A stretch of DNA of 45,000 nucleotides from Chrysomallon squamiferum. Its lineage: Eukaryota > Mollusca > Gastropoda > Neomphalida > Peltospiridae. Where the stretch lies: assembly GCA_012295275.1 (NCBI GenBank), contig CM022674.1, forward strand, positions 13,047,364-13,092,363, in the 5' to 3' direction. The notes below the pieces were generated by a model, which worked only from the letters and a program-made list of their open reading frames with translations, had not been told where the DNA came from and did not search any database. Shown here in pieces: positions 1 to 11,444 of the stretch. The position numbers and the translations under genes were made by a program. Positions within the stretch are counted from its first letter, which is position 1. Every line of letters begins with the position of its first letter.

Positions 1-60
1 TTTTTGTTTATTGCATTTATGACGGAATACTTTTCTAGTGTTCTTGTGGTTGTTTTGGTA

Positions 61-66
61 GTAGCG

Positions 67-133
<67 letters not shown>

Positions 134-303
134 ATAGTAGTAGTAGTAGTAGTACTAGCAGCAGCAACAGCAGGTTGTAGTTGTAGTAGTAGTAGTAGTT
201 GTAGTAGTAGTAGTAGTAGAGTAGTAGTAGTAGTAGTAGTAATAGTAGTAATAGTAATAGTAGTAGTAGTAGTAGTAGTAGTAATAGTAGTAGTAGTAGT
301 GAA
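61..303. repeat. (ATT)n / (AGT)n trinucleotide array
   Basis: A run of ATT units passes directly into a long AGT array interrupted by AAT, AGC and TTG variants. The interruptions show an old, decaying microsatellite. No gene is supported here. Confidence 0.95.
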
Positions 304-420
304 GGTAGTAATTGAAGGTTGTTATTGTTGTTTTATTATATATTCCTTATTATATATTTGAGTTATTTTTTCATAATTCAACATTATGATTTATTAAACA
401 TATCTTTTATCAAAAAATTA

Positions 421-600
421 TTTTCTTATTTATTGATTTGTTTATTTATGTATTTATTTATTTATTTGTTTACTGATTTCTGACAGTTTCTTTTCATTTC
501 TTTTCTTCATTTTTCTTTCTTCTTACTGTTCTTTTCATCATCTTTCTTTTCTTCTTCTTCCTTCCTTCCTTTTTTTCCCTTTCTTTCTTTCTTTCTCTTT
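421..600. repeat. TTTA-rich and polypyrimidine stretch
   Basis: Imperfect TTTA units are followed by about 120 bases that are almost only C and T (CTTT and TTCC units). It is low-complexity sequence with no gene. Confidence 0.8.
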
Positions 601-1130
<530 letters not shown>

Positions 1131-1309
1131 TTAAATATATGGGTGTGTAAATATTTGTAACAGAGGAAGAATTAATTTTATCTCGAATTCTCTTCGTACA
1201 GAATTTCCCGTTCCAGCCCCTCTTTCTTTCTTTCTTTCTTCATTCAGCTCATTCGTTCTGTTTATCTCTCCTGATAGCTTCCTTTTTATTTCCCTCTAAA
1301 TTTGCCCAG

Positions 1310-1605
1310 ATTTGCTTTTATTTATTTATCTTTCTCTCTATCTATCCGTCTGTCTGTCTCTCTATCTATCTGTCTGTCTGTCTGTCTATTTATATATATG
1401 CATCTATGTATCTATCTATCTATGTATACATATATCTATCTATTTATCTATATATATATATATATATCTGTCTGTCAATCTGTCTGTCTATCTGTCTATG
1501 TATATATGCATCTATGTATCATTGTATCTATGTATCTATATATCTATCTATTTACCTATATATCTATCTGTCTGTCTGTCTCTCTATCTGTCCATTTCTC
1601 TAACT
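1310..1605. repeat. (CTAT)n/(CTGT)n tetranucleotide mosaic
   Basis: TATC and TGTC units alternate in blocks with short TA runs and ATGTATC variants over nearly 300 bp. It is open in three frames only because the tetranucleotide lacks stops. It is not coding. Confidence 0.93.
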
Positions 1606-2179
1606 CATCCACAGTTGGTCAGTATTTAGTAAATGAGGTAAGCACTGACACAAGAAATGAGACTGAGAACTACATAAAACAAGACAAGGAAGTCGTATAG
1701 ATTTTCAAGATAATTAGTCATATTTTTCTCGAGGCTTGACAGAATTTTTATTATTTTTTTTTTTTTTATAAATATTCAAAAATGTATTTCTGTCTACTAT
1801 ATATATATATTTTTTAATATTTATATTATGTAAGTAGAGACATATTTGGAGATGAATAGAAACATAAGCATGCATAAACGCAAACACGTGCATATTTATA
1901 TGTATACATCATCATTATCGACGTCATCATCTCTATATTAACTCATATTTCCATAATAAATTTTTTGTGAACGAAAGCAGGTTTGTTTGCTTTTTATTTT
2001 TTGAGAAATAAAATATGAAAATCTCTCTGTGTGTTTCTGTATATGTGTGTATATATTTCTGTATCTTTTCTGTCTGTGTATATGAGTGTGTGTGCTGTGT
2101 CTATGTGTTGTCTCCCTCTGTATGTATGTGTGTGTTTATAAAGCTGAGATGTTAACAGTCTATCAGTCTGTCTGTCTGT
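1606..2179. other. AT-rich spacer, no gene seen
   Basis: AT-rich sequence with short T-runs, a TA run near 1800 and degenerate GTATAT units from about 2030 to 2140. I see nothing functional. Confidence 0.6.
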
Positions 2180-2316
2180 GTTTTGATTATGAGTCTAACA
2201 CTTTGAGCTGAGACCTCTGGCTTGAACATCGCACAGATCCTTGCTTGAGGCTTGAAGGAACACAGGATCAAAGCTCCTGGTTCTCCCCTAGGGCTAATGT
2301 TATAACGCACAGTGAA
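2180..2316 (-). mobile_element. Decayed tRNA-derived SINE fragment
   Basis: Read on the minus strand, a tRNA-like head runs from CACTGTG at 2308-2314 through GTTATAACATTAGCCC to a B-box-like GCTTTGATCC near 2265. The usual A-box-to-B-box spacing is roughly kept. The element is followed by a body of about 75 bp and ends in ACAG units that could be its tail. The match to a Pol III head is by eye and both boxes have decayed, so it could be chance. Confidence 0.4.
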
Positions 2317-2675
2317 CGTGGGTACATTTCGAAAGGCCGGCATTAGTCGCGAATGAGTAAAATGGCGATGATAAATTGTTTTTGTAACAGTATGTGTTTT
2401 AGTGTCATAATGTGTGATCAACGATGGTAAGGTGATCGAAATAACAATTTGGAAGAGTAAAGAATTTAATTCGAATTTTTCTCTTTAGCACCAATGTATA
2501 CTTTAATAAAAAAAAAAAAAAAAGTTATGTACTAGCATTGTGCGCCCAGACTGGCGTGCCTGAACCGTCATGGGTCTAAAAGCAAAACACAGAAACAATA
2601 GCCAGAAAGGAAAGGTAAAGTTCTAAAACCAAAGAGTAATAATAGAAAATAATGAATAAATATAATATAAATAAA

Positions 2676-2813
<138 letters not shown>

Positions 2814-2939
2814 GTTATTTGTTCGTGACAACCAATGCTGTATTTCTGAGGTTACGATTAACGACTCAAATCGATCCACTTGAAAAGCATATCAAATGAC
2901 CACTGTCCGGAGAAGTCTAACAAACGCTGGCCATTGTCC

Positions 2940-3060
2940 GTCACGCGCGCTGACCAAACCAGATAGACAACAAACACTGCTGACCAAACTGACGACTTTA
3001 CATGTTGACTGATCGAGACTAACATGTATCCGCACTTATTGATCGAGACTAACATATCCA
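2940..3060 (+). repeat. Short local duplications (30-bp step)
   Basis: GATCGAGACTAACAT occurs at 3011-3025 and again at 3041-3055, a step of 30 bp. GCTGACCAAAC also occurs twice just upstream, near 2949 and 2979. This looks like a small slippage or duplication patch in unique sequence. Confidence 0.7.
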
Positions 3061-3529
3061 TGTATTTACATACGATATACGTCACAGCTTGAAACACAGG
3101 AACACCTGAACAGACAACGTGACAATATATTTTATCATTAATACGTCATTATGACGATGTTTTTCAAGTCTGCATCTATTTTATTGTAGCTGTTGTGATT
3201 ACTGCTCATCCTGCTTTGTGTGACTGTTGAAAGATTTCCCGTTCTAAACCCGTGCTCAGTGACTAACTAAAAAAAATATGGTATGTGCTGTGCTTTCTTG
3301 TCTACTTCAAAATGCATGTAAAAGATTATTTACTCCAAAAATACATTCAGTGGATTTCACTTCATTATATTATATAATTATATCATTGCACATATACTGT
3401 GAATATTGTTACTTCAGAATATGTATGAGAAATATTAAATTTCTCTGCTAATTGCTAAACAATAATAAATATAAAACAAAGAATTCTAAAATGGAACACA
3501 CTTCAAACTAGGATAATGAAATTTAAATT

Positions 3530-3553
3530 AAAAAAAAAAAAAAAAAAAAAAAT
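3530..3553 (-). terminator. Pol III T-run terminator for tRNA-Tyr
   Basis: The plus-strand A-run just below 3554 reads as a long run of T on the minus strand, starting about 8 bases after the tRNA 3' end. Four or more T residues are the standard Pol III stop. The run also resembles the many A/T homopolymers elsewhere in the window. Confidence 0.7.
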
Positions 3554-3560
3554 AAGTTTT

Positions 3561-3649
3561 TCCCGCGAACCGGATTCGAACCAGTGACCTAAGGATAGCT
3601 TTGAATAAACCTCTACAGTCCTCCGCTCTACCAACTGAGCTATCACGGG
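3561..3649 (-). tRNA. tRNA-Tyr: tRNA-Tyr (GUA) with a 16-nt intron
   Basis: On the minus strand the acceptor arm CCCGTGA pairs with TCGCGGG (one G-T pair) and is followed by discriminator A. The D arm carries the A box TAGCTCAGTTGG. The anticodon stem GAGGA/TCCTT encloses the loop CTGTAGA, giving anticodon GTA for tyrosine. Sixteen bases interrupt the loop between G37 and A38, the canonical place for a nuclear pre-tRNA intron, and eukaryotic tRNA-Tyr genes usually carry one. The T arm holds an intact B box GGTTCGAATCC. Mature length without the intron is 73 nt, and CCA is not encoded, as expected for a eukaryote. A T-run lies just downstream. It is probably functional, because both promoter boxes and all stems are intact. 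The gene stands alone here; neighbouring sequence is microsatellite and AT-rich spacer. Confidence 0.96.
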
Positions 3650-3955
3650 ATGGGAGTTTTACATCCAAATTAATCTAGAAATAAAAATATTTTTCACGCT
3701 CCAGTTAATTTACGATGACTAAGGTTGATATTAAAAACGCGTGACGCAATGAAGATGCTAAAGGTCACGTGATCAACAAACACCGTAGGCGAAAGATAAT
3801 CTAAATAGATTTCAATATTTACAAACACTTAATAAAAATAAATAAATAAATAAATAAATAATAATAATAATATACAAAATATTTGTCTCAAAAACCTTTT
3901 ATTTCAGTCATTTATGCGTACCGAAAATATATTTGTACGTATGTAGTGAGTGTGT
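3650..3955. other. Spacer upstream of the tRNA
   Basis: It contains a GTCACGTGA E-box palindrome at 3764-3772 and an AAAT tetranucleotide run near 3836-3862. No gene is seen. Confidence 0.55.
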
Positions 3956-4015
3956 AGAGGTATGTATGTGTATATGTATGTGTATATGTATGTGTATATG
4001 TATGTGTATGTGTGT
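3956..4015. repeat. (GTATAT/GTATGT)n repeat
   Basis: Repeats of about 12 bp alternate GTATGT and GTATAT, preceded by degenerate copies. Confidence 0.85.
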
Positions 4016-4093
4016 TTCTGTCAGTATGTTTTATATCTATCCTGTCCATTCGTACATCTGTCTGAATATTTATCTATTAATCTTTATGCCTGT

Positions 4094-4097
<4 letters not shown>

Positions 4098-4168
<71 letters not shown>

Positions 4169-4255
4169 ACACACAAACAAACACACACTCTTGTACATAT
4201 CTGTCTCTCTCTCTCTCTCTCTCTCTTTCACACACAAACACACATACTCTTGTCA

Positions 4256-4300
<45 letters not shown>

Positions 4301-4320
4301 TCTCTCACTGTCACTCACTT
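4098..4320. repeat. CT/CA compound block, three CT tracts
   Basis: Three CT tracts are each followed by ACACAC and a CTTGT-like linker. The CT-ACACA-CTTGT order recurs, so the block looks like a tandem duplication of a compound unit of roughly 70-80 bp. The plus-strand frames are repeat translations. Confidence 0.9.
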
Positions 4321-5130
4321 CATTTTCGTACACTACAACAACACGAAGAACATCAATTAAACTGAAGATATTTCTCACAAACTGTTTGCTCTTCAGCCGC
4401 GCCGCGCTGTATACTCCCGCCAATCAATAACGCATCTATTGGTATTCCAAACCACGACGCAGTTAATTCTGACCTGGTCGAATCGAACGCATCCCATCGA
4501 ATCCAGTTCCACGGAGACTGCCGATTAGCTGTCGGCACTTACCACTGTGGACGTGCGGAGCACGGATAAACCGCAGTCTTAATAGATCTTAATAGACGCA
4601 GACACGGCAATATTGTATGGCGTTCATCCACTGGTCCTAGCCGTTTGCGACTAATAATTCTATTCAGTGCTCGTGTCTTTTCATAATGGCTGTCTCGCGT
4701 TAATGCGCTGTGTTATACCAGTGTGGTAATAACACGTTCACTTTATGGTACCAAAGAAGGTCTGGCAAAAACCCTTAACGTCCGCACCGATGTAAGAAAG
4801 ACTAAGATGGATGGGGCTGTTGAAGATGGATTTGACCTGTCAATGAAATCAGAGTGATGGGGGGATGTTGAGACAGATGAAGAATTTATGTGTGAAAGAG
4901 TGACACACGGACCGACAGATAGACCGACAGATAGACGAATATGTAAAACATAAAATAAACACTTTATTCGATTTAAATATATATCAACCAAATATATTAA
5001 GTTCTTTTCTCTGATTGGACGCCCCCCCCCCATTTTAAATGCAGGGACCCCCACCTTCGGCTCCCCCTTCTGTACGCCACTGAGACAGAAACGTAGTCCT
5101 GTTGTTACTCCTGTATCTATGACTGCGACA
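4321..5130. other. Unique spacer, no gene recognised
   Basis: Unique sequence with moderate CpG content near 4380-4700 and a C9 run near 5023-5031. Minus-strand frames of 61 and 103 codons are open but show no domain, no convincing splice context and no recognised relative. Confidence 0.55.
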
Positions 5131-5480
5131 ACAAATCCTAATGCTACTACTATTACAACAACAACTACTTCTACTACTACTACTATTACGACAAGAAATA
5201 TACTATGGTAAATTCTGCTACTTTTGCTGCAACAATATTAATAAAACTACGACAACTACTATTACTATTGTTCATCGAGCAGTAATAACTCTACGGCATC
5301 TATTACTACGTTTACTTCTACAAATATTAATGATACTGCAACTACAGTTTTTACTACAACAAACATTAATGATACTACTGTAAGTACTATTACTATTGTT
5401 ACTTCAACAAATACCAGTGCACTACTTTTATTGCTTTTAATACTAATGATATATCTACAACTACTACTACTACTGCTGCT
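5131..5480. repeat. Degenerate ACT/ACA trinucleotide region
   Basis: Loose ACT, ACA and ATT triplets with duplicated phrases (ATTAATGATACT occurs twice, about 45 bp apart). It is an eroded trinucleotide array. Confidence 0.75.
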
Positions 5481-5495
5481 ATCCCTACACAGTCA

Positions 5496-6119
<624 letters not shown>

Positions 6120-6535
6120 GGGAATGCGTTTGATTAAGGGTCACGTGGTATGCCGAGGTCGCGCGCGCGCGCGCCGATCATGCGCAGTCGGACGCGCTGG
6201 CCCCCCCACCCCCCACCACCCCCGATTCACAAGCAGACGAAATTAAGCGAAAAAGACATTCATCATGTGTGTAGGCTTATTGCATTTCGAAGATAACAGG
6301 CGCAAAATTCGTTGAACAAATGTGATAATCGGACGAGAAAACATTAATAAGCGCGCCGGGACCCGGTCGATTCACTGTGTCATTTTCATCAAATCTGGTC
6401 AAAAATTAATGCACTGTTGTTTTGATTCGTTGCCGAACTTGTTGACTTTAAACTGATCAACACGCGCTAAATCATCGACTTGATTGTCTTCGGTGTCATT
6501 CGCGCAAAGACAACGTCTGCGCATGCGCAGATTAA
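6120..6535. promoter_or_regulatory. CpG-rich promoter-like patch with NRF1 palindrome
   Basis: In AT-rich surroundings this stretch holds TCACGTGG (6141-6148), a (GC)n run at 6160-6174, a broken C-run block at 6201-6223 whose complement has four or more G tracts, CCGGGACCCGG near 6357, and CTGCGCATGCGCAG at 6517-6530. The last is a perfect 14-bp palindrome containing the consensus site of nuclear respiratory factor 1. Such combinations are typical of TATA-less CpG promoters. No exon is recognised nearby, so the direction of transcription is unknown. Confidence 0.45.
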
Positions 6536-6945
6536 AAAAAAAAGAAATAAAAAGAAATAAAAAGTAATATGCAAAGAATAAACGCGTTAGGAAAAAATAA
6601 CATTAATTACTTGGCGCAAATACAGAACAGTTTAATCTGAAAAGAAAAGTTATCAAAACAGTTAAGTATTCGAAAACTGACTCAGTCTGCCGAATAATTT
6701 GTTCCTAAAAAAAAAAAGTCTCAAAATGTAAATTATCATAATTATTATTATTTTTTTATTATTATTATTATTTTTTTAATGCTGGCACCATATTGCTTTT
6801 CTAAGTTATAGCAATAATCTGATTCTGCAACTTAAATTTGAACACGAAACAGATATTTATTATATAACACCTAGGAAAAATAGCATAATAATGTTGTCAC
6901 ATTAAACTAAATATTTTTGCGGTTATTACTAGTGAACTTTTAATC
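6536..6945. other. AT-rich spacer, no gene seen
   Basis: AT-rich sequence with A-runs, ATT units near 6740-6770 and no coding signal. Confidence 0.6.
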
Positions 6946-7090
6946 TTGGTTTTAGGAAGGAGGGTGTGGAAAATCTTATGGGAGACAAGGAATAAAACGA
7001 AGAGGGAAACAGAAAGAAAGAAAGAGACAGGAAAGAGTACAAACAAAAAGTTAGAAAGAGAAAGAGAAAGCCAAGACAGAATGAGAAATT

Positions 7091-7163
<73 letters not shown>

Positions 7164-7300
7164 CGAGAGAGAGAGAAGACTAAGGAAAGGAATGAGAAGG
7201 GATGAAGAAAAAGAGACACAGAAGGACGAAGACAGAGCAAGAGATATTAAAAATAGAAAGAACGGAAAAAAGAGAGAAAGAGGGACATACAGATAGATTT
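6946..7300. repeat. Purine-rich block with (GA)n core
   Basis: About 350 bp are strongly purine-biased on the plus strand (GAAA, GGAA and AGAC units). A near-pure GA core lies at 7095-7161. Homopurine stretches of this kind can form triplex DNA. Confidence 0.9.
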
Positions 7301-8340
7301 GTAGAATTCTTGTCTCTCACTCTCTTTCTCGATCTCCTGAGTCTTTGGGGCACACAATGAAGGCGTTGTCCCCGGGCATCACCAGACCTCTGCACGCCAC
7401 TGTCTGTCTTTGCTGTAGTGATAATGTCAGAAGTTTCTTATTGTTTAATATCTGATGTTATGATTTCTGCAAAGTTACACCTTTGTTTATGCATCGAATG
7501 TTTATATATTCAGATCAGCAGCAGTATTAGTAACAAGGACTCAAATACACAAACAACAACATCATCACCACAGACGTCATGCACAGACGTATCAACTGGC
7601 GCCTGAGAAATGGCAGCGAAGTATTGCATAAAATTTATCTTTACTAATATCCACAACATATCCGTGTAAATGATATACGTGACAAATTATCATTGTGAAA
7701 AATCTAACAGTCTCGTCTACCTGTGACAGTTTAAGTCATAATGCTGAGACCAGGTCTTTGGTTTTGAGTCTTTGTTGAAATCCAGTGAGTGAAACGTTTT
7801 TTTTTTCAGATCCCTATCTCAAACCACGGTAAAGCAGCGTAATGAAATATCGCGAGAAAAAGCGCTATCTGGGTCGCGCACGCGCACTGGTGATCTAACG
7901 TCGATCTGCAGGTTAGATGTTCCGAGCGAGCGGGAAGTGAGACAAGTGGTTTTGATGCTATCTACGTCAGTGTTTTGTGTCGTCTGATTATGACGCGCGT
8001 GACTGGGCGCAGTGCCAAGCTGTGATCAGTTACGTCATCACTTTGCTGTTGCAGACGACAGTATCGCGTTGTGGTTTGTTAAGCTGCAGTTATCTTTTGA
8101 AAATGTATCGAAATTTTCCTTAAAACCGGCGAAGATCGCGTCGGACGATTGCGTAACAGAATCTCGTGTAAAAAACGATACATTTGTGTTATCGTTTGAA
8201 AGCGTATTAAAATTTAAAAAATCAGTTTTCTTTTGAAAACATATGTCGGCGCAGTTGGCTCGGGTCGTTAGGGTTAACAAGTCCAGCTGAAAGGAATATT
8301 TTTGTAAACAACTAATAAAATATCTCAGGGAAAAAATACA
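7301..8340. other. Unique stretch with CpG cluster at 7.85-8.05 kb
   Basis: Unique sequence. The part near 7850-8050 is CpG-rich and carries GCGCACGCGCACTGG (NRF1-like) and TTACGTCATCAC (CRE-like). Frames of 62 and 74 codons on the plus strand have no recognisable motif. I do not call a gene. Confidence 0.5.
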
Positions 8341-8457
8341 ACAACGTATATATGAAGCATACACGTTCACACATACACATATACACATACACATACTTAT
8401 TATGTATACATACAAATGCATATATACATACAGAATTCGCACCTTTTCAGGTACATA

Positions 8458-8588
<131 letters not shown>

Positions 8589-8647
8589 AATACAAACACA
8601 CACGCATACAAGAAAATACATTATCTTATGAAGCCATATTTTAAACC

Positions 8648-8716
8648 ATGAAATATACATTGATCGTGAATTATACATGAAATATACATTGATCGTGAAT
8701 TATACATGAAATATTA
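8648..8716 (+). repeat. 29-bp tandem duplication, about 2.4 copies
   Basis: The 29-bp unit beginning ATGAAATATACATTGATCG at 8648 is repeated identically at 8677. A third partial copy starts at 8706. The identity of the two full copies indicates a recent duplication. Confidence 0.9.
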
Positions 8717-8719
8717 TTG

Positions 8720-9610
8720 ATTTATACCTGAATTACTTGTTTTTACTTGTTATTTATTTATATCTCTATTACCTGCACAACAAAACTGTTCTGTTTCATT
8801 TTACCACGGTTGGTTTCATCATTATATATTAATTTAGTGATACAGATTAAAAATAATAATCAACATGTTAAATAAATATCTAAGTAAACTGAAAACGTTA
8901 TTCATTTCTAAACTATAACCTAAATTAATGTTATTAATATAATCAGTAATATTTATTTATTTTTATTACATTATTTTAGTTTTCTGTTTTCTTTCTTCTC
9001 TTTTTCTTCTTCTTTATTTTTTTATTTTATTTTATTATTATTTTTTTTTTTTTTTTGGCTCTTTCTCGTTCTGTATTTGTGTATCTAGATCTACTAATTT
9101 AGTAATGTACATTTTCATTTTTTTTTGTTTTTTTTGCAGTTGTTTCTGTAATTAAGCTTAAATACATACATCCATACAAACATATATATATATATATGTA
9201 TGTATGGTTACGCATGTACATACATATATACACACTCATACATATATGTGCATACACTGACACAAAAAAAAGAAAGGTATACATTTTTCTATAATAATAT
9301 TATCTACGACAACATCAATATAACAATAACAACAATATTAGTAGTAATGACAATAACAACAACAGTAACAACAGCTGAATAATAATTAAAAAAAGATTAA
9401 TAATTGATGAAAAAAAAAAAAGTAAAACAGCAACGAACTAAACATTAACTTTCAGTTAAACAGCTGAAACCTTTAACGAAAATAAAGGGAAAAAAAAAAA
9501 AAAATTCCTGTTAAAAGTGCCAAGACGCTGATGTGTGTACAACGTCTTTTCACAATGAATTTCAAATTAAAAGTCGTCAATGGGGAGCGAACTCGAGATA
9601 AACCAGAGCG
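8720..9610. other. AT-rich spacer with short repeats
   Basis: AT-rich sequence with T-runs near 9035-9057, ATACATA units near 9165-9250, ACA/AAT triplets near 9298-9380 and an A-run near 9490. No gene is recognised. Confidence 0.6.
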
Positions 9611-9615
9611 TAACC

Positions 9616-9631
9616 GCAGCGCCATCTGGTG
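9616..9631 (-). promoter_or_regulatory. CTCF-type motif, minus orientation
   Basis: The minus strand reads CACCAGATGGCGCTGC, matching the core CTCF consensus CCASYAGRKGGCRC at nearly every position. CTCF and its motif are conserved across bilaterian animals. It points away from a second copy 125 bp to the right. Confidence 0.6.
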
Positions 9632-9740
9632 TAGAACAGATGTGGGTGAAAAAAAAAACACACATAAAGCTACGTAATGACATTCCCAGATCGGCGGAAA
9701 TTAAACTGTTATTTAATCCATTGTCGACAACAATCGGATT

Positions 9741-9758
9741 CCCACTAGGTGGCGCTGC
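9741..9758 (+). promoter_or_regulatory. CTCF-type motif, plus orientation
   Basis: The plus strand reads CCCACTAGGTGGCGCTGC, essentially the textbook CTCF core. It shares GGCGCTGC with the minus-oriented copy at 9616-9631, so the two are divergent. The 9580-9885 plus-strand frame that spans both sites has no recognisable domain. Confidence 0.65.
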
Positions 9759-9889
9759 AATCGGAGAAGTTTACGTTAACCGGATACCTTTCATCCGTGC
9801 CGCTTTTTACCTCGTTCGCTTTCAAGTTGGAGACGTGATCGTCTGTCCGTCTGTAGACCGTGACGTAAAGCATGTTCATAATTAACTCT

Positions 9890-9955
9890 TTTCTTCTTAT
9901 TTTTTTATTTTATTTTTATTTTTTTATTTTTATTTTTTTTTTTTTTTTTTTTTTC
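9890..9955. repeat. T-rich run with TTTTA units
   Basis: Long T tracts broken by single A residues, ending in about 20 T residues. Confidence 0.9.
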
Positions 9956-10020
9956 ACAGCCAGATAGAGCGGCACTTTACAACAATAGGAATAAGTATGT
10001 TTTATGTCGGTTTTATGTCT

Positions 10021-10117
10021 TAGAAAGTAACAATAATAATAATAATATCTGATGATAATAAAAAGTAATAATGATAATGATAATTATAAACACAATAGCA
10101 ATAACAATACCATTACC

Positions 10118-10176
<59 letters not shown>

Positions 10177-10310
10177 GAATAATAATAATAACAAGAATAA
10201 GAATAATAAGAAGAAGACGATGAAGAAGAATATGATCATAATAGTAAAAAGTAATAATGATAATGATAATTATAATAACAGTAGCAATAACAATACTATT
10301 ACCAATAATA

Positions 10311-10356
<46 letters not shown>

Positions 10357-10470
10357 TCTGATAATAATAAAAAGTAATAATCATAATGATAATACCTATA
10401 AAATGATGATGATAATGACGACAACGATATCCATGATGATGATGACGATAATAATAATGATGATGATTTT
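10021..10470. repeat. (AAT)n array with a repeated internal module
   Basis: AAT triplets dominate, with AAG and ATG variants at the edges. A module with AAAAAGTAATAATGATAATG recurs near 10060 and 10246, and with one change near 10369. The first two copies continue alike for about 60 bp through AGCAATAACAATAC, so a larger unit was duplicated. Poly-Asn and poly-Ile frames are artefacts. Confidence 0.92.
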
Positions 10471-10565
10471 TTGCAAAGAGTGACAGAGACAAAGAACAAA
10501 TAAAAACTAATCCTGCACATGATTAAATCCAACAGCGGGGTTTCTTAGAGCGAATTTAAAAGAAA

Positions 10566-10646
10566 GAAAGAAAAAAAAAAAAAACCAGGTGAATTACAAT
10601 TTTCAGACATTAAAATGTCGAAAGATCATTCCATTAAAGCAATGAC

Positions 10647-10683
<37 letters not shown>

Positions 10684-10715
10684 AAAAAAGAAATAATTAT
10701 AAAAAAAAATAATAA
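10566..10715. repeat. Poly-A tracts
   Basis: An A-run near 10570-10583 and a longer one of about 30 A residues near 10651-10680, with A-rich sequence after it. They could be tails of decayed retroposons, but no element body is recognised. Confidence 0.85.
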
Positions 10716-10769
10716 CATTGTTAAACAGACTAAATTGGGTTTACTCCCGTCTTTTCAAACGTCATCGAC

Positions 10770-11010
10770 TGGAGGTCAGGGCGGTGCGCGCGCAGCGTGT
10801 GACGTATGACGACTTCTGCTTTCCAGCAGACGTCTCGCGCTCATTGCCCATTGTAATCCGCCGGCTCTGCCGATCGTTCGGCTGGTTCCGGATCACGTGT
10901 TCCGCTCAACGGCCGCCATTGTCGTCTGACACTTTTGAATCAGCGCGCGACGCACGGCTGGTTCGAGCCAATTTGAGGACAATCGTCGTACAAATTGAAG
11001 TGGATGTAAG
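10770..11010. promoter_or_regulatory. CpG-rich patch with CRE, E-box and YY1-like motifs
   Basis: This is one of the more CpG-rich stretches in the window. It carries GTGACGTATGACG near 10799, GATCACGTGTTCC at 10891, and GGCCGCCATTGTC near 10911, whose complement is a YY1-type ATGGCGGCC. The 103-codon plus-strand frame here is rich in Arg and Ser as expected from CpG content and is not recognised. A promoter or enhancer is plausible but unproven. Confidence 0.4.
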
Positions 11011-11440
11011 GTATTTTAAAGAGGGCTGAACGCTCGGCGAGAAATCTTAATTATCAACTTGTCTACCTTCACTGAATAACACGCCTGGTGGGACGTCCCG
11101 TTCTCCCAAACAAGTTACGCTGAACTGACCTGTCAAAGCTCTTTTACCTTAATAGTGTGTTTCTTAAATAATAATAAAAAAAAATAATAATAAAGTGTTT
11201 TCACATAACAACACTCTCATCACTGAAATAAATAAACTAAAAAAAAAAATAATAATAATAATATTTTTTTTTTTTAAACTACTTTTCCTGAAATATAGTA
11301 TTGGAGGATCTTTGAAATTATAAAACGATTTGGTTCGTTGCGTTTACGAGTATCTTCACACAGGTTTACGTCAAAGTGTGTATGACTCAGTGATATAATC
11401 AGTGCAGATCACGTGAACCTGTTGCAGAATGCCATATTAC
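11011..11440. other. Spacer, no gene seen
   Basis: Contains AAT runs near 11168-11275 and a GATCACGTGAACC E-box near 11408. Otherwise nothing is supported. Confidence 0.55.
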
Positions 11441-11444
11441 ATGG

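Noticed and set aside
8266-8276. Telomere-like TTAGGG
   Set aside because: Single occurrences here and near 42305 with no tandem array, so not telomeric.
9580-9885. 101-codon plus-strand frame
   Set aside because: Protein-like at first sight, but it includes a poly-Lys A-run and spans both CTCF-like sites. No domain is recognised.
10718-11029. 103-codon Arg-rich plus-strand frame
   Set aside because: The composition follows from CpG-rich DNA. No domain or splice context is visible.
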